Notes: generated by a model from the sequence alone, not told the origin. Shown: positions 34,030-53,956, numbered from the stretch's first letter. The stretch: DNA of 64,000 nucleotides from Bisporella sp. PMI_857 (GCA_021307315.1 JAJSPD010000008.1:682001-746000), one strand, 5' to 3'. Made by a program: numbers and translations.

Positions 34030-35868
34030 TTATGGTGCTGGGCCGTGGATACTCTCATAGTATCGCAAGGACGACTTTATGTCCTCTTCTGTTGGTATCT
34101 GTCCAGTCCAGCTCACATCATTATTTGTCCTAATGGAGGGCTTCGATGCCTCAACAAGTTCCTTTGTGACCTCATCAACGTCGACTTCGAGGAAGTGTCT
34201 TAGGAACTTGCCAATATCAGTGTTTTCGTTGTTCCCTCGAAGATCTTGAGATCCAGCAGTTCCATAGATGTTCACATCAACAGCGGAGTGTCCATGTGTT
34301 GACCACCCTATTTGAGCCCTTCGACTGACCATACCAGCGAAGAAGTAAAGAGCTCCTAGAGGTTTATCGATAAAGAGTTGTATCTCCTCCTCAGACGCGT
34401 CTGAGATTCCGAGTCCTTTTTCGACTAATTCCTCTAAAATGTATTTCCTGAGTTCATCTTTAGTTTCAGATGATTTGGAGTGAAGATGAGAATAGAGTTG
34501 CTTCGTCAAATATTCACCAGAGTGCGAAACGCGGTCTAGTACCTCAGGGTACCACAAGTATTCTGGATAATCTTCATTTAGCTCTGTCAGATTAGTTAGA
34601 ACTTGCTCTTTAAAAGGTGTATGGCAATGACAAAAAAATCCAGGTCGTAACATGGCCTATTCGAGACATCTGCACTTACGTCTTGCGACAGCTAATCCAC
34701 CTGTCTCGTGGTCGGATGTCGCAACTAATACTCCATCATCGCTGCTTCGTTCTAGAAACTCGACCACTGAAGCAAATGCTTTATCATAAGCTAAAACTTC
34801 ATTAACTTGGGCGGCAGGGTCATTCCAATGTCCCGCATGATCTATGCGACTGCCCTCGATCATCAAAAAGAAACCTTTATCAGAGTCTTGTGTAGCAACT
34901 TCCAATGCTTTTAGTGCAGTTCGAGCCATTTCATCAAGAGATGGGTAGATATTGGTCATATTACGTCTGTCTATCTCGAAAGGAATATCCCTATCCGCGA
35001 AAAGACCCATTAATGGCAACTTGATAGTATCTCCGCTACTTGTGATATCATCATATTGTCTTCGAGAATCGATGTACGTCCAATTGTATTTCTTCTGCGC
35101 TAGATCCGTCAGATCTAAGTCATCGGCTCTGCAACCTCCACTGCTGTTATTCGGGAGGAAGTGGCATCTCCCGCCTCCAAGCATAAGGTCAAGAACTCGA
35201 CCTAACGGGTGATCTCCTATCTCTTGTTGTGCGATGAGGTCCTCCTCGGTACGTAGATTAGCGTGCGATGCAAAACATGCTGGAGTTGCGTCTGTTATAC
35301 TTGTCGTCACAACGAGTCCAGTCATATACCCTGCCTTCTTTGCAGCTTCTAATACTGTGCCGCAGGGTGTGTGATCTGGCAGAATTGATATAGCCCCGTT
35401 ATAGCTCTTCTTCCCACATGAAAATGCCGTAGCGCCTGCAGCTGAATCAGTAACAAGACTGCTACTTGATCTCGTTCTGGACGATCCAATAAAATGCTGG
35501 TCAAGGACAAGTATGTCGTCAATTGGCAAGCTGTCTCTGTATTGACGAAAGCTTCGGGTTAGAGAAAGACTCGCTGGGCCCATGCCATCAGAGACCATAA
35601 ATATCAGATTCCGCTTTCCAGCTGGTTTCGTATTATTATCTCTAGTCGCGGATTGGTGTTGAAATAAGACTCCTAAAACAATAACAGCTGCCGTAGCTAA
35701 TGCTGCCCACACGAAGAGTCCAAATTCACGCCAAAATGCACCACGAGTTTGACCAATTTGTGATTTTTTCTGCTGATCCCCAAGCAATGCATCTTCTTCT
35801 GTTGCCCTCTCGTCAGAGTGAGTAGATGATCGCCTGTCGGTTGTGAAGAGAGGTTGCGTAAACGACAT
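34030..35868 (-). CDS. PHO8: Vacuolar-type alkaline phosphatase
   Basis: This is a metal-dependent phosphomonoesterase of the yeast Pho8 type, a type II membrane protein expected in the vacuole. The start MSFTQPLFTTDRRSS at 35868 is preferred over an in-frame ATG 58 codons upstream because it gives the normal short cytosolic tail. One membrane segment follows (FGLFVWAALATAAVIVLGVL). Catalytic blocks are intact: VSDGMGPASL (metal Asp), LVTDSAAGATAFSCG (Ser nucleophile), DATPACFASH, MIEGSRIDHAGH and ATSDHETGG. An intron at 34584-34679 (GTAAGT...CTGACAG) joins VARRQ to LNEDYPEYLWYPEVL. Exon 2 holds WSTHGHSAVDVNIYG, which contains the last metal-binding His. It ends at 34030. Both exons read cleanly, about 580 residues in total, the family's usual length. 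Several N-x-S/T sites (NNSS, NWT, NMT) fit a lumenal, glycosylated domain. Confidence 0.93.
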
Positions 35869-36901
35869 TGTAGGGACAATAGATGGCTGTAAAGACAAGA
35901 GACACCAAGGCGGCTCCTTGTATTTTTTGGGGGTTATCAGTAAGAGGCAACTGTTGTATGCCCTCATGAAAGCGATCACAAGATAAATGAGTCCGAGCCT
36001 TGCCAAGGCTGAAGGTTCCCTCCACAAATGACCACACACCAAATGACCAAGTCACCAGCCAGGTTTCGCATATGGGTCACCATGCCATCTGTTTCATTAT
36101 GTCGAAAGAAAATATACTTCCAAGGTTATTTCGAGTACGGGACAGCGATTATCTGAGAGCCCAGTATTGTGATAAATTAATGGCCAGACAAACTGTCAGC
36201 CTTGCAGAAGGCTTCGGTGCCAAGGCTTTTGAAAATTAAACTGAAGATATCTTTGAAATGGATGTCATGATTAACATGCTAGTGAAGAAATAGTGTCATA
36301 ACATATCGTGACTGTGTAGTATTTCGGTAAAATATGTCTAAGCTAAGACGAACCAGTTACTGTGGAATCGACAAGTTTCCAAAGTGGCGTTTGACTTCGT
36401 GAATGGAAGAAACCTCGGGTACAATAGTTTAAGTCTAATAGTTATGAAACGCGGCTCTAATTTGCATAGCGAGAGGCTATGACGGGGGAGCTGGTGGTGA
36501 GGAGGATCGTGTGTAAGACTGCAAACAAAGGTCCTCTAACGCATTGCCAACTTGACATACGACGGGGAATCAACCTGATAGTCAACTGGCTCGAATAGCA
36601 AGAGATACTACCTTCCAAAATCCTATCTTCTTTGAGATAGACTCAGAAATCCGGCACTAATAAGTCCCATTTGCCAACGAAATCATGCTTGAGAATTCTC
36701 GCCACGCTTCACATTTCACATTGTTTTGAATTATGATCTACGACGCCGGGAAGAACTTTGGTAGAGTGCCAGTGCTTTTGAAGCAACCGCTCTCGTTATT
36801 CATGGAGTAAAACTCCTGCCTGAAGATAAGTACAGCCAATCCCGCTGCATCATGCAACCCAGCCCAGTTTTTAACACCCAAAGCAACCCCGTCGATGTTC
36901 C
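35869..36901. other. Intergenic between alkaline phosphatase and RPL34
   Basis: About 1 kb. It contains the promoter and 5' leader of the phosphatase gene and the 3' flank of RPL34. Short open frames here show no family features. Confidence 0.45.
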
Positions 36902-37565
36902 TTAACGCTTCTTTTGTTGGACTCCTTCAAAACCTTCTTGACAATCTTCTGCTCCTCAATTAAGAACGCGCGAACGATACGGTCCCGGACACAGTTGGCC
37001 ACATCTCGATCCGCCATATGCGCGCTGAACGGTCTTCTTGGTCTGGAGATCTGGGAGTATTCGCGGGGTCGAAGAGCTGGGATCTGAAATATATTCGCAT
37101 TAGCTTTTGTACACCAACAGCTCCTGAGGCAAATGCACGATCATTTCATTTCTCCGTGTAGAATCTTGACACCTTCATGGAGCCTTAAACCAAACTGCAA
37201 ATACAGCGAGTCCTCCAAAGCAAGTCGTCGATCCCAGTTTGGTCGCTCCAAATTTGTCTGATGTTGTATATCGTGTAGTGGAGAGCCAGAGCTTCCATTA
37301 CATCAAACAATCCCGTTCTCGTCGTCGAAACATTATTGAATCACTTACACCTGGCAACTTGATTCCACAATCTCCACACTTGGGCGCAGTGCCGGCTTTC
37401 TTGATGTGAAGGTATCGTAGCGATCCACCTGGAGTCTTGACAACGCGGACCTTATTCGACTTGGTGTTGTATCTATATCGCCATCAGTCAAAAACTCCTG
37501 CTGAGAATATTACCAGCTTCAACTCACGGATTGCGGCGTCTGTAGGTCAATCTGTTAGAAGCCAT
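36902..37565 (-). CDS. RPL34: 60S ribosomal protein eL34
   Basis: This protein of the large cytosolic ribosomal subunit is split by introns, as fungal ribosomal genes often are. Exon 1 encodes MASNRLTYRRRNP, from 37565. A short intron (GTGAGT...GATATAG) leads to YNTKSNKVRVVKTPGG, then LRYLHIKKAGTAPKCGDCG and IKLPG. A larger intron follows, and the last exon reads IPALRPREYSQISRPKKTVQ, then RAYGGSRC and VRDRIVRAFLIEEQKIVKKV. The zinc-knuckle-type Cys pairs are visible (CGDCG and RCxxC). One extra base sits near 36995 and one base is missing near 36920. Correcting both gives a normal ending at 36902. An essential ribosomal gene with two such breaks points to sequence error. It diverges from PRP8. 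Confidence 0.9.
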
Positions 37566-38015
37566 CTTGACTGATTTGCTGCTGCTGAAGTTGGTCAAAT
37601 TGGTCGTCGCTTCCTGGTATACAAAGTTCAAAAAAGAATTGTCGAATTCTTGTGTGTGGTTTAGCGAGTATTTGTGCCTTAGGCATCAATACAGCCTCAC
37701 CAGCCAAGTCAACGCGCCTCGCGCTTAGTGGCGCTTGTAAAAATGTTAGATTCACTCTATTCTCGATTTGGTAAATATCGACTGTTGACTTCAAGATATT
37801 TTGCCTCGAGGGATCAACGTCGACGGTGCAGCTCAATCGCCATCGTGAACTTGGTGTAAGCAATTCCAATCAGCGGATCATCGATCAAAATTAATTATCT
37901 ACCGCCGTCAGGGGTATGGTAGACACGACTTGCGCTCGTCCTCGCGCTCTAAGTAAATTGGGGTGTACAAATCATTACTGACAAAAGCCGTTTAGGATTG
38001 AGGAAAACCTCGAAG
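37566..38015. promoter_or_regulatory. Bidirectional promoter of RPL34 and PRP8
   Basis: 450 bp lie between the two outward-facing starts. Both genes are constitutively needed (translation and splicing). No specific binding motif is claimed. Confidence 0.5.
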
Positions 38016-45303
<7,288 letters not shown>

Positions 45304-47848
45304 AAGCGGCTCTATATGCAAGACATGGGGAAATGGTACGATGAGATGATCTTAGCCAGGAAATCTTTTGAGTAGGAGACCGCGAGCTGCATTGGGAGTC
45401 ATCTTTGTACCGGATCTTGGTAATGCGGCGTTTGATAGGATGGCAGGCTGTAACAGAGTATAATAGTTAGTTGTAAGCATAAGATCAGGCGTTCAGTGTG
45501 AAAAGACGTTGTATGGCTGCTCTCACGTGTATGCATGATCAGCCCTTCAAATCTAGGTCCACATATGGAATCTCAACCAGACCAAATCAGCCGTTCCACA
45601 TGGAAGCTACGGATGATCACCATGCAGATACTGTAGCTCTTATGCAATTCACCGAGGCATTATATGTAGATTTTCATGTTAGAGAGAATTCCAGCTTACA
45701 GGGTGTCAGTGATGCTCCATATGCAGCAAGACAGAAAAAGCGATTTTCTGCAGGTACCTTAATGCAGGTACGCAAACTGATCCGATCCGGTCTGGTCAGG
45801 ACAGGCAAATGCATATGGAGATTTAATAATAATAAAATATTGATTTGGAGGCCAAGATCAGGTCTGAGCGAGGTGGCTTTTAGAACGAGGCGGCTTCTTT
45901 TTGTTTCGTTTCGTCTCGTCGTTCTCTTCCTCAATTCTCTTCTTCTTCTCAGCCAAATTATGATCATTCACAAGACGTGCGCTATTCCGCCTTCTTCCAA
46001 CCTCGTATCGTCATTCGAAAGCCATGCCCAGAAGGTAGCATCATATTTCGTGGACGCCTAATCTTGCATCCTCTTTCGGAAAGCTGTTGCTGGGGACTGC
46101 TTATAGTTGGGGCTCGTGGGAGATCAAGATTGAGATCAACTTTATGCGTTAGGGAAAACGATACGTACGCCGGCGCCAGCATCGGACGACGGTAGCAAGA
46201 GCATGAATGGGCAATATCAAATCAATAATAATGTGGACAAGGGGCCAGGATCAGACACATCTTTTTTGGCTCCGATGATGCCGCCTGCCGATGATGCTGA
46301 CGACGATCCACGCGATGAATTTGTCTGTGGGTTATGGGTTACAGTACTGTGCAGCGGGGACAATCACTAGTCGTGGTCCCTGGTGAAGACGCTACAGGAG
46401 GTGTTTCTATGCGCTTCAGGGCTTAGTTTACCCTTTCTACAGGCTTTCGCTTCAGGATCTTCAGGCTCGAACGCCCATATATTCTATAGGCCTAATTTTC
46501 CCACTGTGGTATCATTTCTTTTGCCTCTTCAGGTGGCCCACCTTCTGGTCCCAAAGCGGTGGTTGGGTGGCCCTGTCGGAGATTTATTTAGTGAGATTTA
46601 TTCTATTTTGATTTCCTGTGCCTGGACCTGTCCCTGAACGCCCCCTTCTGGGCTTTTCAATTTCTTGTTCCAACGACCACCATGATTGAACGAAAAGTGC
46701 CTCCACGCTCCACAGCTGGCTTGTTCCTCGAAAGTTACGAATGTTCAAGCTTGCTCAGATCGTTGCATTACTTTCGTCATTTCCGTCTTGGATTATTCAT
46801 ATCCAGTCATCCCTTTTGCTCCAGCGCTCTATTTTTAATATCCAAATAACCCTGCGCATTAACATTCGCTTATTCGCTTCCAACGCAATGCCTGATAAAA
46901 GTTCATCCCAGGATGGTTGCCCCTGTCAGGGTTTCAGTTGAGCCTTGACTTTCTTGCCGTTTGATATCCTTCTATGCAGTTTCTAGAAGTCATGCCCTGT
47001 GGGAAAACCCTCCCGCGGTGCTCGTGATAGGCTCTAGTGCGGGCCTGAACAAGCCTGCGCATGGTCTTGGTAGGGCTTGGGTTAATCCACCTTGGGGCTG
47101 CTTCTGGGATTCTCTGCCTCTGATACCCTGGGATCCAGTCTGATGGTCCTCGACTCGACTCCTGGTCATTTCTGTCCTGTCCTTGTCATGGCTTGTCACT
47201 TTGTGTTGGCAGTCCTGCTTTCGTTGCCCAGCTCCTTGAATATGCAGGCTTTCCGGCTCGGGATCTTCTATGCTTGGTTTCCCAATCCAGCCGGGGATTA
47301 CCAGGGCATAATCCAAAAAACCACCACCTGGTGCCATGCATCATCTCTCTTCTGGTTAACACATCCTCCGTCTCGTCCATGGCGAATCGCGGGCCTGCTT
47401 TAAGCCCTTTTCAGACGCGTTCGAACCTTTAATTACTGGCATGGAAAATCGACGTCAATGCCTGCTTTTAAGTGAAAGATCAGACGATAGATATAATGCA
47501 AAGGCATGCCCTCCTTACCTGCATTTGCATCTCTTCTCATTCACTATTACCGTCGATATATCGCGGGACAGCGCCCTCACGGACGAAGGTTGAACCTTTT
47601 TTGTTTCGAGTCTCAGTGCATATCGCATATTACATCAAATGCATTTGTCGGCTACTCAACTGTCAAGCTATATTGGACCGTTATATACCCAGCTTCGAAA
47701 CGCGCACAGTCGCATTACACCCAAAAACAAACGCGACACAGCATCATCAGGCCTTCTAGAAACATAACGCGGTCCGGCAGTAATCCTGCACGTACAGTCA
47801 CTGCCCCCGGCGACCTGCGAGAGCAGTTCGCTGTGGCGGAATCCATGC
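45304..47848. other. Long intergenic region upstream of the Myb gene
   Basis: About 2.5 kb with no supported gene. Its right half (about 46400-47500) is less AT-rich, pyrimidine-rich on the plus strand, and open in several frames on both strands, which is typical of long 5' leaders of ascomycete regulatory genes. It probably holds the Myb gene's promoter and leader. Confidence 0.45.
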
Positions 47849-48862
47849 ATGTCTCGCTATCCCTCAGGCCACGAAGGCCACGATCCTTATATCGACTATG
47901 CCTCCTCTCACCCCGAAGGGCATCCAGAAGAGAGAGCCGTCTATGGTTCTCATGTACCAGATATACCACACGGCGGCCCGCAAGGTCTCAGTCCGCTTCA
48001 CGAGATCGGGGCGCATCAGCAGCAACATCATCAGCACCAACAGCAACAACAGCAACACCACCAAGCGCAACATCCTCAGCATTCTCAACACCAGGTCATC
48101 TTGGATCCTCATGTCATGGCGCATCACCAGTCTCCTCCGTTTGGCAATGCGCCAGGGATGATGCCATATGGAGCTCGCCAGATGCAGCCGCAAATGCAAC
48201 CACAGATGCAACAAGCGAGCGGAACAAAACGACAGCGAGATGAACTAGAAGGGCTCGATATGGGAGGCCTACCGGAAGGGCAGATGCAGAGTGGAGAAAT
48301 GCAAAGCATGTCTGCGCATGGCTTGCCTCAGCAAGCGATGGTAGGATATGGTGGTCAACCAGTACAACAAGCTTACCATGGTCATACTTTGCCTAATCAA
48401 GGGCATCGTTCCAAGATGCCTCGGATGGGCGATGCAGACTCCAGTATGCTGTCGCAAGGAGGTGCACCCAGTGTTGTGGGATTGGAAGGCATGCCTGCAC
48501 CAGCACCTAGACCTCGCGGTCCGAAATTGAAATTCACAGCTGAAGATGATCAGCTTCTGGTGGATTTAAAGGAAAATAAGTCATTGACTTGGAAGCAAAT
48601 TGCAGAGTTTTTTCCGGGACGTTCATCCGGCACTTTGCAGGTGCGATACTGCACAAAACTTAAGGCAAAGACCACGCAATGGACAGATGAAACTGTCAGT
48701 ATCTTCATTCGATATCTTTCGCACTATGCTAAATATCTACAGGTTCAAAAGTTGCGCCAGGCACTTCATGACTATGAGCAAGAGAAGTGGCGTATAGTAG
48801 CACAGAAAGTCGGCACAGGTTTCACCTCAGCTGCTTGTAAAGAGAAAGCTAGGGAGTTATAG
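47849..48862 (+). CDS. Myb/SANT-repeat transcription regulator
   Basis: This is a probable nuclear DNA-binding protein. The start at 47849 reads MSRYPSGHEGHDPYIDY. Residues about 50-135 are low-complexity His/Gln (HQQQQQQHHQ) and Met/Gln-Pro tracts, typical of fungal activation regions. A basic KRQRDE stretch at about residue 125 may be a nuclear signal. The first Myb repeat is KLKFTAEDDQLLVDLKENK, then LTWKQIAEFFPGRSSGTLQ with the three spaced bulky hydrophobic residues. A second, partial repeat reads HDYEQEKWRIVAQKVG, then FTSAACKEKAREL. The 48 bases at 48695-48742 are in frame but look like an intron (GTCAGT, TATGCTAA, CTACAG). Removing them joins WTDET to VQKLRQALHDYEQEK, a better second repeat. 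The protein would then be about 320 residues. Targets are unknown. Confidence 0.8.
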   Translation: MSRYPSGHEGHDPYIDYASSHPEGHPEERAVYGSHVPDIPHGGPQGLSPLHEIGAHQQQHHQHQQQQQQHHQAQHPQHSQHQVILDPHVMAHHQSPPFGNAPGMMPYGARQMQPQMQPQMQQASGTKRQRDELEGLDMGGLPEGQMQSGEMQSMSAHGLPQQAMVGYGGQPVQQAYHGHTLPNQGHRSKMPRMGDADSSMLSQGGAPSVVGLEGMPAPAPRPRGPKLKFTAEDDQLLVDLKENKSLTWKQIAEFFPGRSSGTLQVRYCTKLKAKTTQWTDETVSIFIRYLSHYAKYLQVQKLRQALHDYEQEKWRIVAQKVGTGFTSAACKEKAREL

Positions 48863-51800
48863 CAATCAGCGTCTCCAGCAGAAGCACCCGCTTCTGATCT
48901 TGGGGACGCCGAGTATTAGCTCAAATGAGCATATGGGCACTTCAGATGCCCACACATGTCTTCCAGAGACATATCTCTTCACACCCGCCATTCATCAACT
49001 TCTAAACTACGGACCGTATACCGACACTTCTGACGGAAGCCAGTCGTCGGAATCAGCGACATGATTTCTACCAATACACCTCAAATTTCTCTAATGTACA
49101 TCACGATATACGACATACTATCATATGCCATGCTCCAAAGAAAATTTCCGACTCGGTCCGCGACTGTGAGGCGCCAGTTTTCTGCAACATGATACTAAAT
49201 ATACACTTACCAACCTTGCAACAAAATTTTAATTTTTCATAGTTCTTGCGGCTTGTTGAGGGGGTGGCGGTCAGGCAGATAAAGGCGCAACTAGGGAGGG
49301 GTAGATCGTGGGGTTTAGGTACTGCGTTGGAAGTTCAGATACATCACATTCCAATATCGCATCGCATTATACCCACCATGAGGCGAAAGGGCGGGAAATG
49401 GAAGTGGCAAAGCAAACGGCTTGAACATCACTTTCATTCGAATCTTCCTGTCCAGAATTATACCCAACGATACGATGCGTCATTTGTCACAAGCCTCGCC
49501 ACTGAGCGATCAAAAAATCATTTTTCTTGTATGTATGCTAGCGAGTTTTGACTTTTATTTCGGGGTTGGGAATGTTCTCTTGATATGATGAGCGATGATG
49601 AATAGTGTCACAAAAGAACGATATCCCATAGAATTTAGTATTAGCCACCAAGTAATAACATAGAAATAATCCCTCACAGCTAGTAATTTCACATCTCCCA
49701 AACCTCAGTAAACACAAGCTATGTATCCTATGACTGTTGTGACATCTAGACAACTCTATGTTTTGGCATCAATGCTTGACACATACAGTACGATCGCCGC
49801 GCAGGCCGAAAAATTGCTTACTCCTTCCATGCTGAGCATCAAGTTTCCACAGTCAGATTTATCATCAGGAGTCCCGTGATGGCATTCTACCCCGTTCGGC
49901 ACTTCCACAGCCGCCCGTTGAGTGCCAGAGCCCTACATAACCTCGCGACGTGACGTGGCTGTCTATAACAGGCCGTCCCCCAAGCTATTCTCCCTCCGTC
50001 CCAGGTCATTGAGCCAGCCTCACAAATACTGATTTACAAACCTCCCTCCCAACCTACCATCGGTTTTACGGGAGAGACACCCGAAACTCCATCTTGCGAT
50101 TGAGGGGCCATGATCCTGAAAAAAGTGCCAGTACAGGTGACAGGTGTGGCTTTTTTTTTATGTTCAAAAGACGTTGCGGTTTCAGAACGCGGTTAGCCAG
50201 CCCGCATGATCAATGCCTATAACACTTTATGCATTAAGCACTTTTTCGCCTCACCATCCCTCCCCCGAAGAGAGCATTCCGCTAATCAGTCACTTCTTCA
50301 TAAGCAGGATCCGAGCGCTGTGGCTGAGTCGTCTATCTTTCTTTTCTGATCATCGTGTTTCGAAGAGTTCGAGAAAAAAAGTGGACGATGGGCCTGGCGG
50401 GTTGTTTGTAACATCAGGGTTTGCGTGCTATTACGGGAGGTAGGATTTTGTTTCGATGACCACCACGGGAAATTGTTTACTTTCAAAGATGCAAATTTCA
50501 AGGATACAATGAGGCGTGGGTAAGCAAGGCATGATTGGAAGAAATTGTTTCTTCTATGCGTGCAGCTTTTGCATTGTTTCTTCAAATATAGGGGCTTTCT
50601 CGCTTATTGATTGGCTGGTTGAATTAGTTCCATTCCTTTAGTCATGCACAATTCATGTTCTTCTCATCATTTGATTCCTCATCTCATCAATTGAAACATG
50701 CATGAATGCTACGCCAACCAATTCGCAAGTGCAGGAAAAAATAAGGTGGTATTCCAACCAGCCTTCTAGAAGCTCCAGGACGTCGGCACTTCGAAACATA
50801 TTTAGGGGTTGTGCGGGCTGCAAACCATGGCGAGTCATTCGGCTATCACTCGGTGCAATGTTGGAAAAACTCTATTTGGGCATGCCTTGCCGCAATGGCA
50901 TGCTGCGAGTTTTTACCCCAGATTTTGCTCTGTAGGTTGAGAACCAGTAAGCTATGTTTCCTGGAAGGCGTACATTGGTGGTCTGTCATCCAACCGCAGG
51001 GGCATATGATATGAAATGCCCTCTTGGATGCAGGAACGGATACTTGATGCAGAACTGACGGAGGAAATTTGCGGTTCATGATGGGAAAGTTGAGACGCTA
51101 TTCTTGAATGCGGAATGGGTGTTGTATCCTGCATTTGCGTATGATTCCTTCGGATGCTGAGATTTTGCGCTTTCAAGAAAGCTAATGGTTTTTGAAGGCC
51201 ATGGAGGATGCCAAAGCACTTCGGAGAGTAGGTTATGATGCATCATTATTGCATATATATTTTTATTCATAATTTGAAAACATCTGACCCTGTTCCATAG
51301 GAAAATATCTAATTTATAGCAGGGTCTAGAAAACCTGCTTTTAGACTAATATTGAGGTGAAAGGCTTCGACAACAATGCTCGCACTTTTTATGGTTAAGG
51401 TCGAGCTTATGTCTCAATAAGTGTAGTAGTTAGAGAGAAAGACCGTCAGCAACCAGCTATCGTCGTCATATACACCAGGATACGAGAACGGCTAGATGTT
51501 GCTTTTCTCCCTCCTTGAACAACTCTAGCTCAGCGATACTTGCCACTTATAAGTAGACTGCTATACGACTATTACACTTCTGCCTTCTGTGGTCTCTTGT
51601 TCGTATACTATCGTTCATTGAAGTCAGAAGGCCACAGAGCAAACTACTACCGACAAACGAGTCAACAGAATTCAAGCAACTGGTTGTAGCTTCATGTCAA
51701 GTGTATGTGCCAAAATGTCTAGATAAGTTGAGAAAATATTTGCAGTGTAGTTTTTAACCATTGTGAGTGAATATGAAGTAGTTTTCTAGCAGCTGAGAGA

Positions 51801-53124
51801 GCAAATGGAACTAAGCTTATAAGTTAGGAGCCATTATGTGCTTAACAAATCCCACCTAAAAACCCTTTACCAATGTCTCAAATTTTGGGACGATCCAACT
51901 CCAATCTACATGTTAAAGAAATCCAACCAACGTTCTCATATCATTTTGTTGCAGCAAGACATGTGTAAGGCTCTTTGACAGCACTGATCACTTTCTGCTC
52001 TGATACGGAAGCACGCCCTTCAAATACGCACTAATATAATGCCTTGAGGTCACATGGACCATCTTGTCCCTGCTATTCCAACAGGCAACTCTAGTCCTTA
52101 AACAGTAAATATTTACTTGTGTGTACTAGGAATGAACAGACCTATCATGGATCTGGTAGCTAACCAGCAGCCACTCCTAGACAGATTTAGATAATTTTCA
52201 AATTGGTATTAATAAGCTTAAACACAGTCATGCAAGACCATTGCTTCGTGCACAGATCTTAGATGACTGTAATATCGCTATGTAAACTAGATTCATACCA
52301 AAGGAATGTTGCCCTGTCAATCTATTCAAGTAACAGTCTCAAAACTCTATCGTGCGTAGATGAGAAGACAAAGGATGGGGTGTTTATATTCCCAGGGCCG
52401 GAAAGTACAGTGGAGAACAGTGCGAAGCCTTGTGATGTTGGCTCCGAGGTCGAGGTTTTCCGCAAACAACTTTTGAGATTTTTGATTGGAGCCAGGTGGA
52501 CACCGTGTGGCCGAGAAAAGGGGGGAGGAGTAATGAAATCTGCGAATTGACAAGTATTTTTGAGAATAAATGATCCCTTTTGCGCCTCGACATAACCTTA
52601 AGATCGAACAATCGTACATTATGCAGATAAGTTAAAGAAAAGCAATCCTGAAATAAGAAAAACAATGTCACTGCATAGAAATACTGTTTAACCACCTATA
52701 TACAATAGAGAGAAATTCCTTTCAACAGGGCATTTAATCCAAGTTTGATCCCATAGTGATATCATCAAGAAACCTAGGTTTTCTCTCGCGAGAGTATTCA
52801 GAAACGAAGATCAAAGATATTGTTTCAACGAAGGATTCCTCTCGATATTGAAGATATACCAGTGTGCCCTAATTCCATCGCAAAACGGATCTCGAATTCC
52901 GATGTTTCTTTCCAGACAGTAAGAATTTTCTTGCTATGTCAATGTAGGTCCAGAGAAAGACTCTATATAAGTTTGGAAAGCAAGCTCTAGTTAATTGTTT
53001 ACCATAAGCACGTGTTTGGAAGTCTCGCGATTGCTGCCTGAGGCTGCATTTCGGCTACTCACTACGTCCAAACTTCGACCTCAAATTATCGTACCATTCA
53101 ACTTCCAACTCAATTGAAGCCGCA
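48863..53124. other. Large gene-free region
   Basis: About 4.3 kb without a supported gene on either strand. Open frames are short and featureless. No tRNA, transposon gene or terminal repeat was recognised. It may hold untranslated regions, a non-coding RNA or simply spacer. Confidence 0.5.
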
Positions 53125-53956
53125 ATGTTTCTCCAACGCTCTGCAATTGCTGCTGCCCGCCGAGCGGCAGTAAGCCCCGTCGTCAAGCGCAGCTTTGCTA
53201 CCTCTTTCGTGCGCCGTACGACCCCACGCTCGCCCCGAGCTTGCTCCCTACACCTGCTAACAATTTCCCTAGGAGATGCAGTACCAACAAATACTGGGAA
53301 ATGTAGACAAGAAGATTAAGACTTTCGATGGTATAGTCTGGCCTAGAGCTCTAGCAAGCTCGAATGAGGAATAATGGGGATGTTGATTGCTATACAGATA
53401 TCAAAACCGAGGATGACTTGATTGGCCTCGGAGCTGCTACAGGAAGCGTCCCTACCGATGTGGACCAGGCGACCGGTTTAGAGAGATTGGAAATTCTTGG
53501 AAAGATGCAGGGGATTGACATCTTCGACATGAAGCCACTTGATGCCTCCCGCAAAGGTGCGCTTCCTGCATATACATGAGATAAAAGTCGAGGAATGTCC
53601 TGCTAATGGCGGAAAACAGGCACGCTCGACAACCCAATTATCATCAAGTCGGCCGGTGATGAGCAATATGCCGGTTGCACTGGCTATCCCGCTGATTCCC
53701 ACGTCACAATCTGGCTCACGGTAAGTCCCCCCCCTCACACGGCGAATGCAGTTGCTGACTTGAAGCCGCGTAGACCTCCCGTGAACGCCCTATTGAGCGC
53801 TGCCCTGAGTGCGGAAGTGTTTACAAGATGGAATATGTCGGTCCACAAGAGGACCCTCACGCACATGACCACGGACACGGACACGGCCATGATCACCACG
53901 CCGCCTACGAGGAGCCCAAGACCTTCGCTGATTTCGTGAAGCCCGAATACAGATAA
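53125..53956 (+). CDS. COX4: Cytochrome c oxidase subunit 4 (COX5B family)
   Basis: This nuclear-encoded, zinc-binding subunit of respiratory complex IV resides on the matrix side. Exon 1 (53125-53208) encodes an Arg/Ala-rich presequence, MFLQRSAIAAARRAAVSPVV. Four introns are inferred: 53209-53272, 53331-53397, 53557-53619 and 53721-53773. The joined protein reads NVDKKIKTFDDIKTEDDLIG, GLERLEILGKMQGIDIFDMK, TLDNPIIIKSAGDEQYAGCT, then the C-terminal RCPECGSVYKMEYVG. Zinc ligands are the Cys of YAGCTGYPAD region and the CPEC pair. A His/Gly/Asp-rich tail (HDHGHGHGHDHH) follows before the end EEPKTFADFVKPEYR. The frame is intact throughout. Two donors are the unusual GTGCGC. Confidence 0.93.

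Noticed and set aside
46961..47432. Overlapping open frames on both strands before the Myb gene
   Set aside because: They are short, mutually overlapping and lack family features; high local GC explains the openness.
48000..48090. CAG/CAA tract as a separate microsatellite feature
   Set aside because: It encodes the Gln/His tract of the Myb protein with mixed codons, so it is treated as part of that gene.
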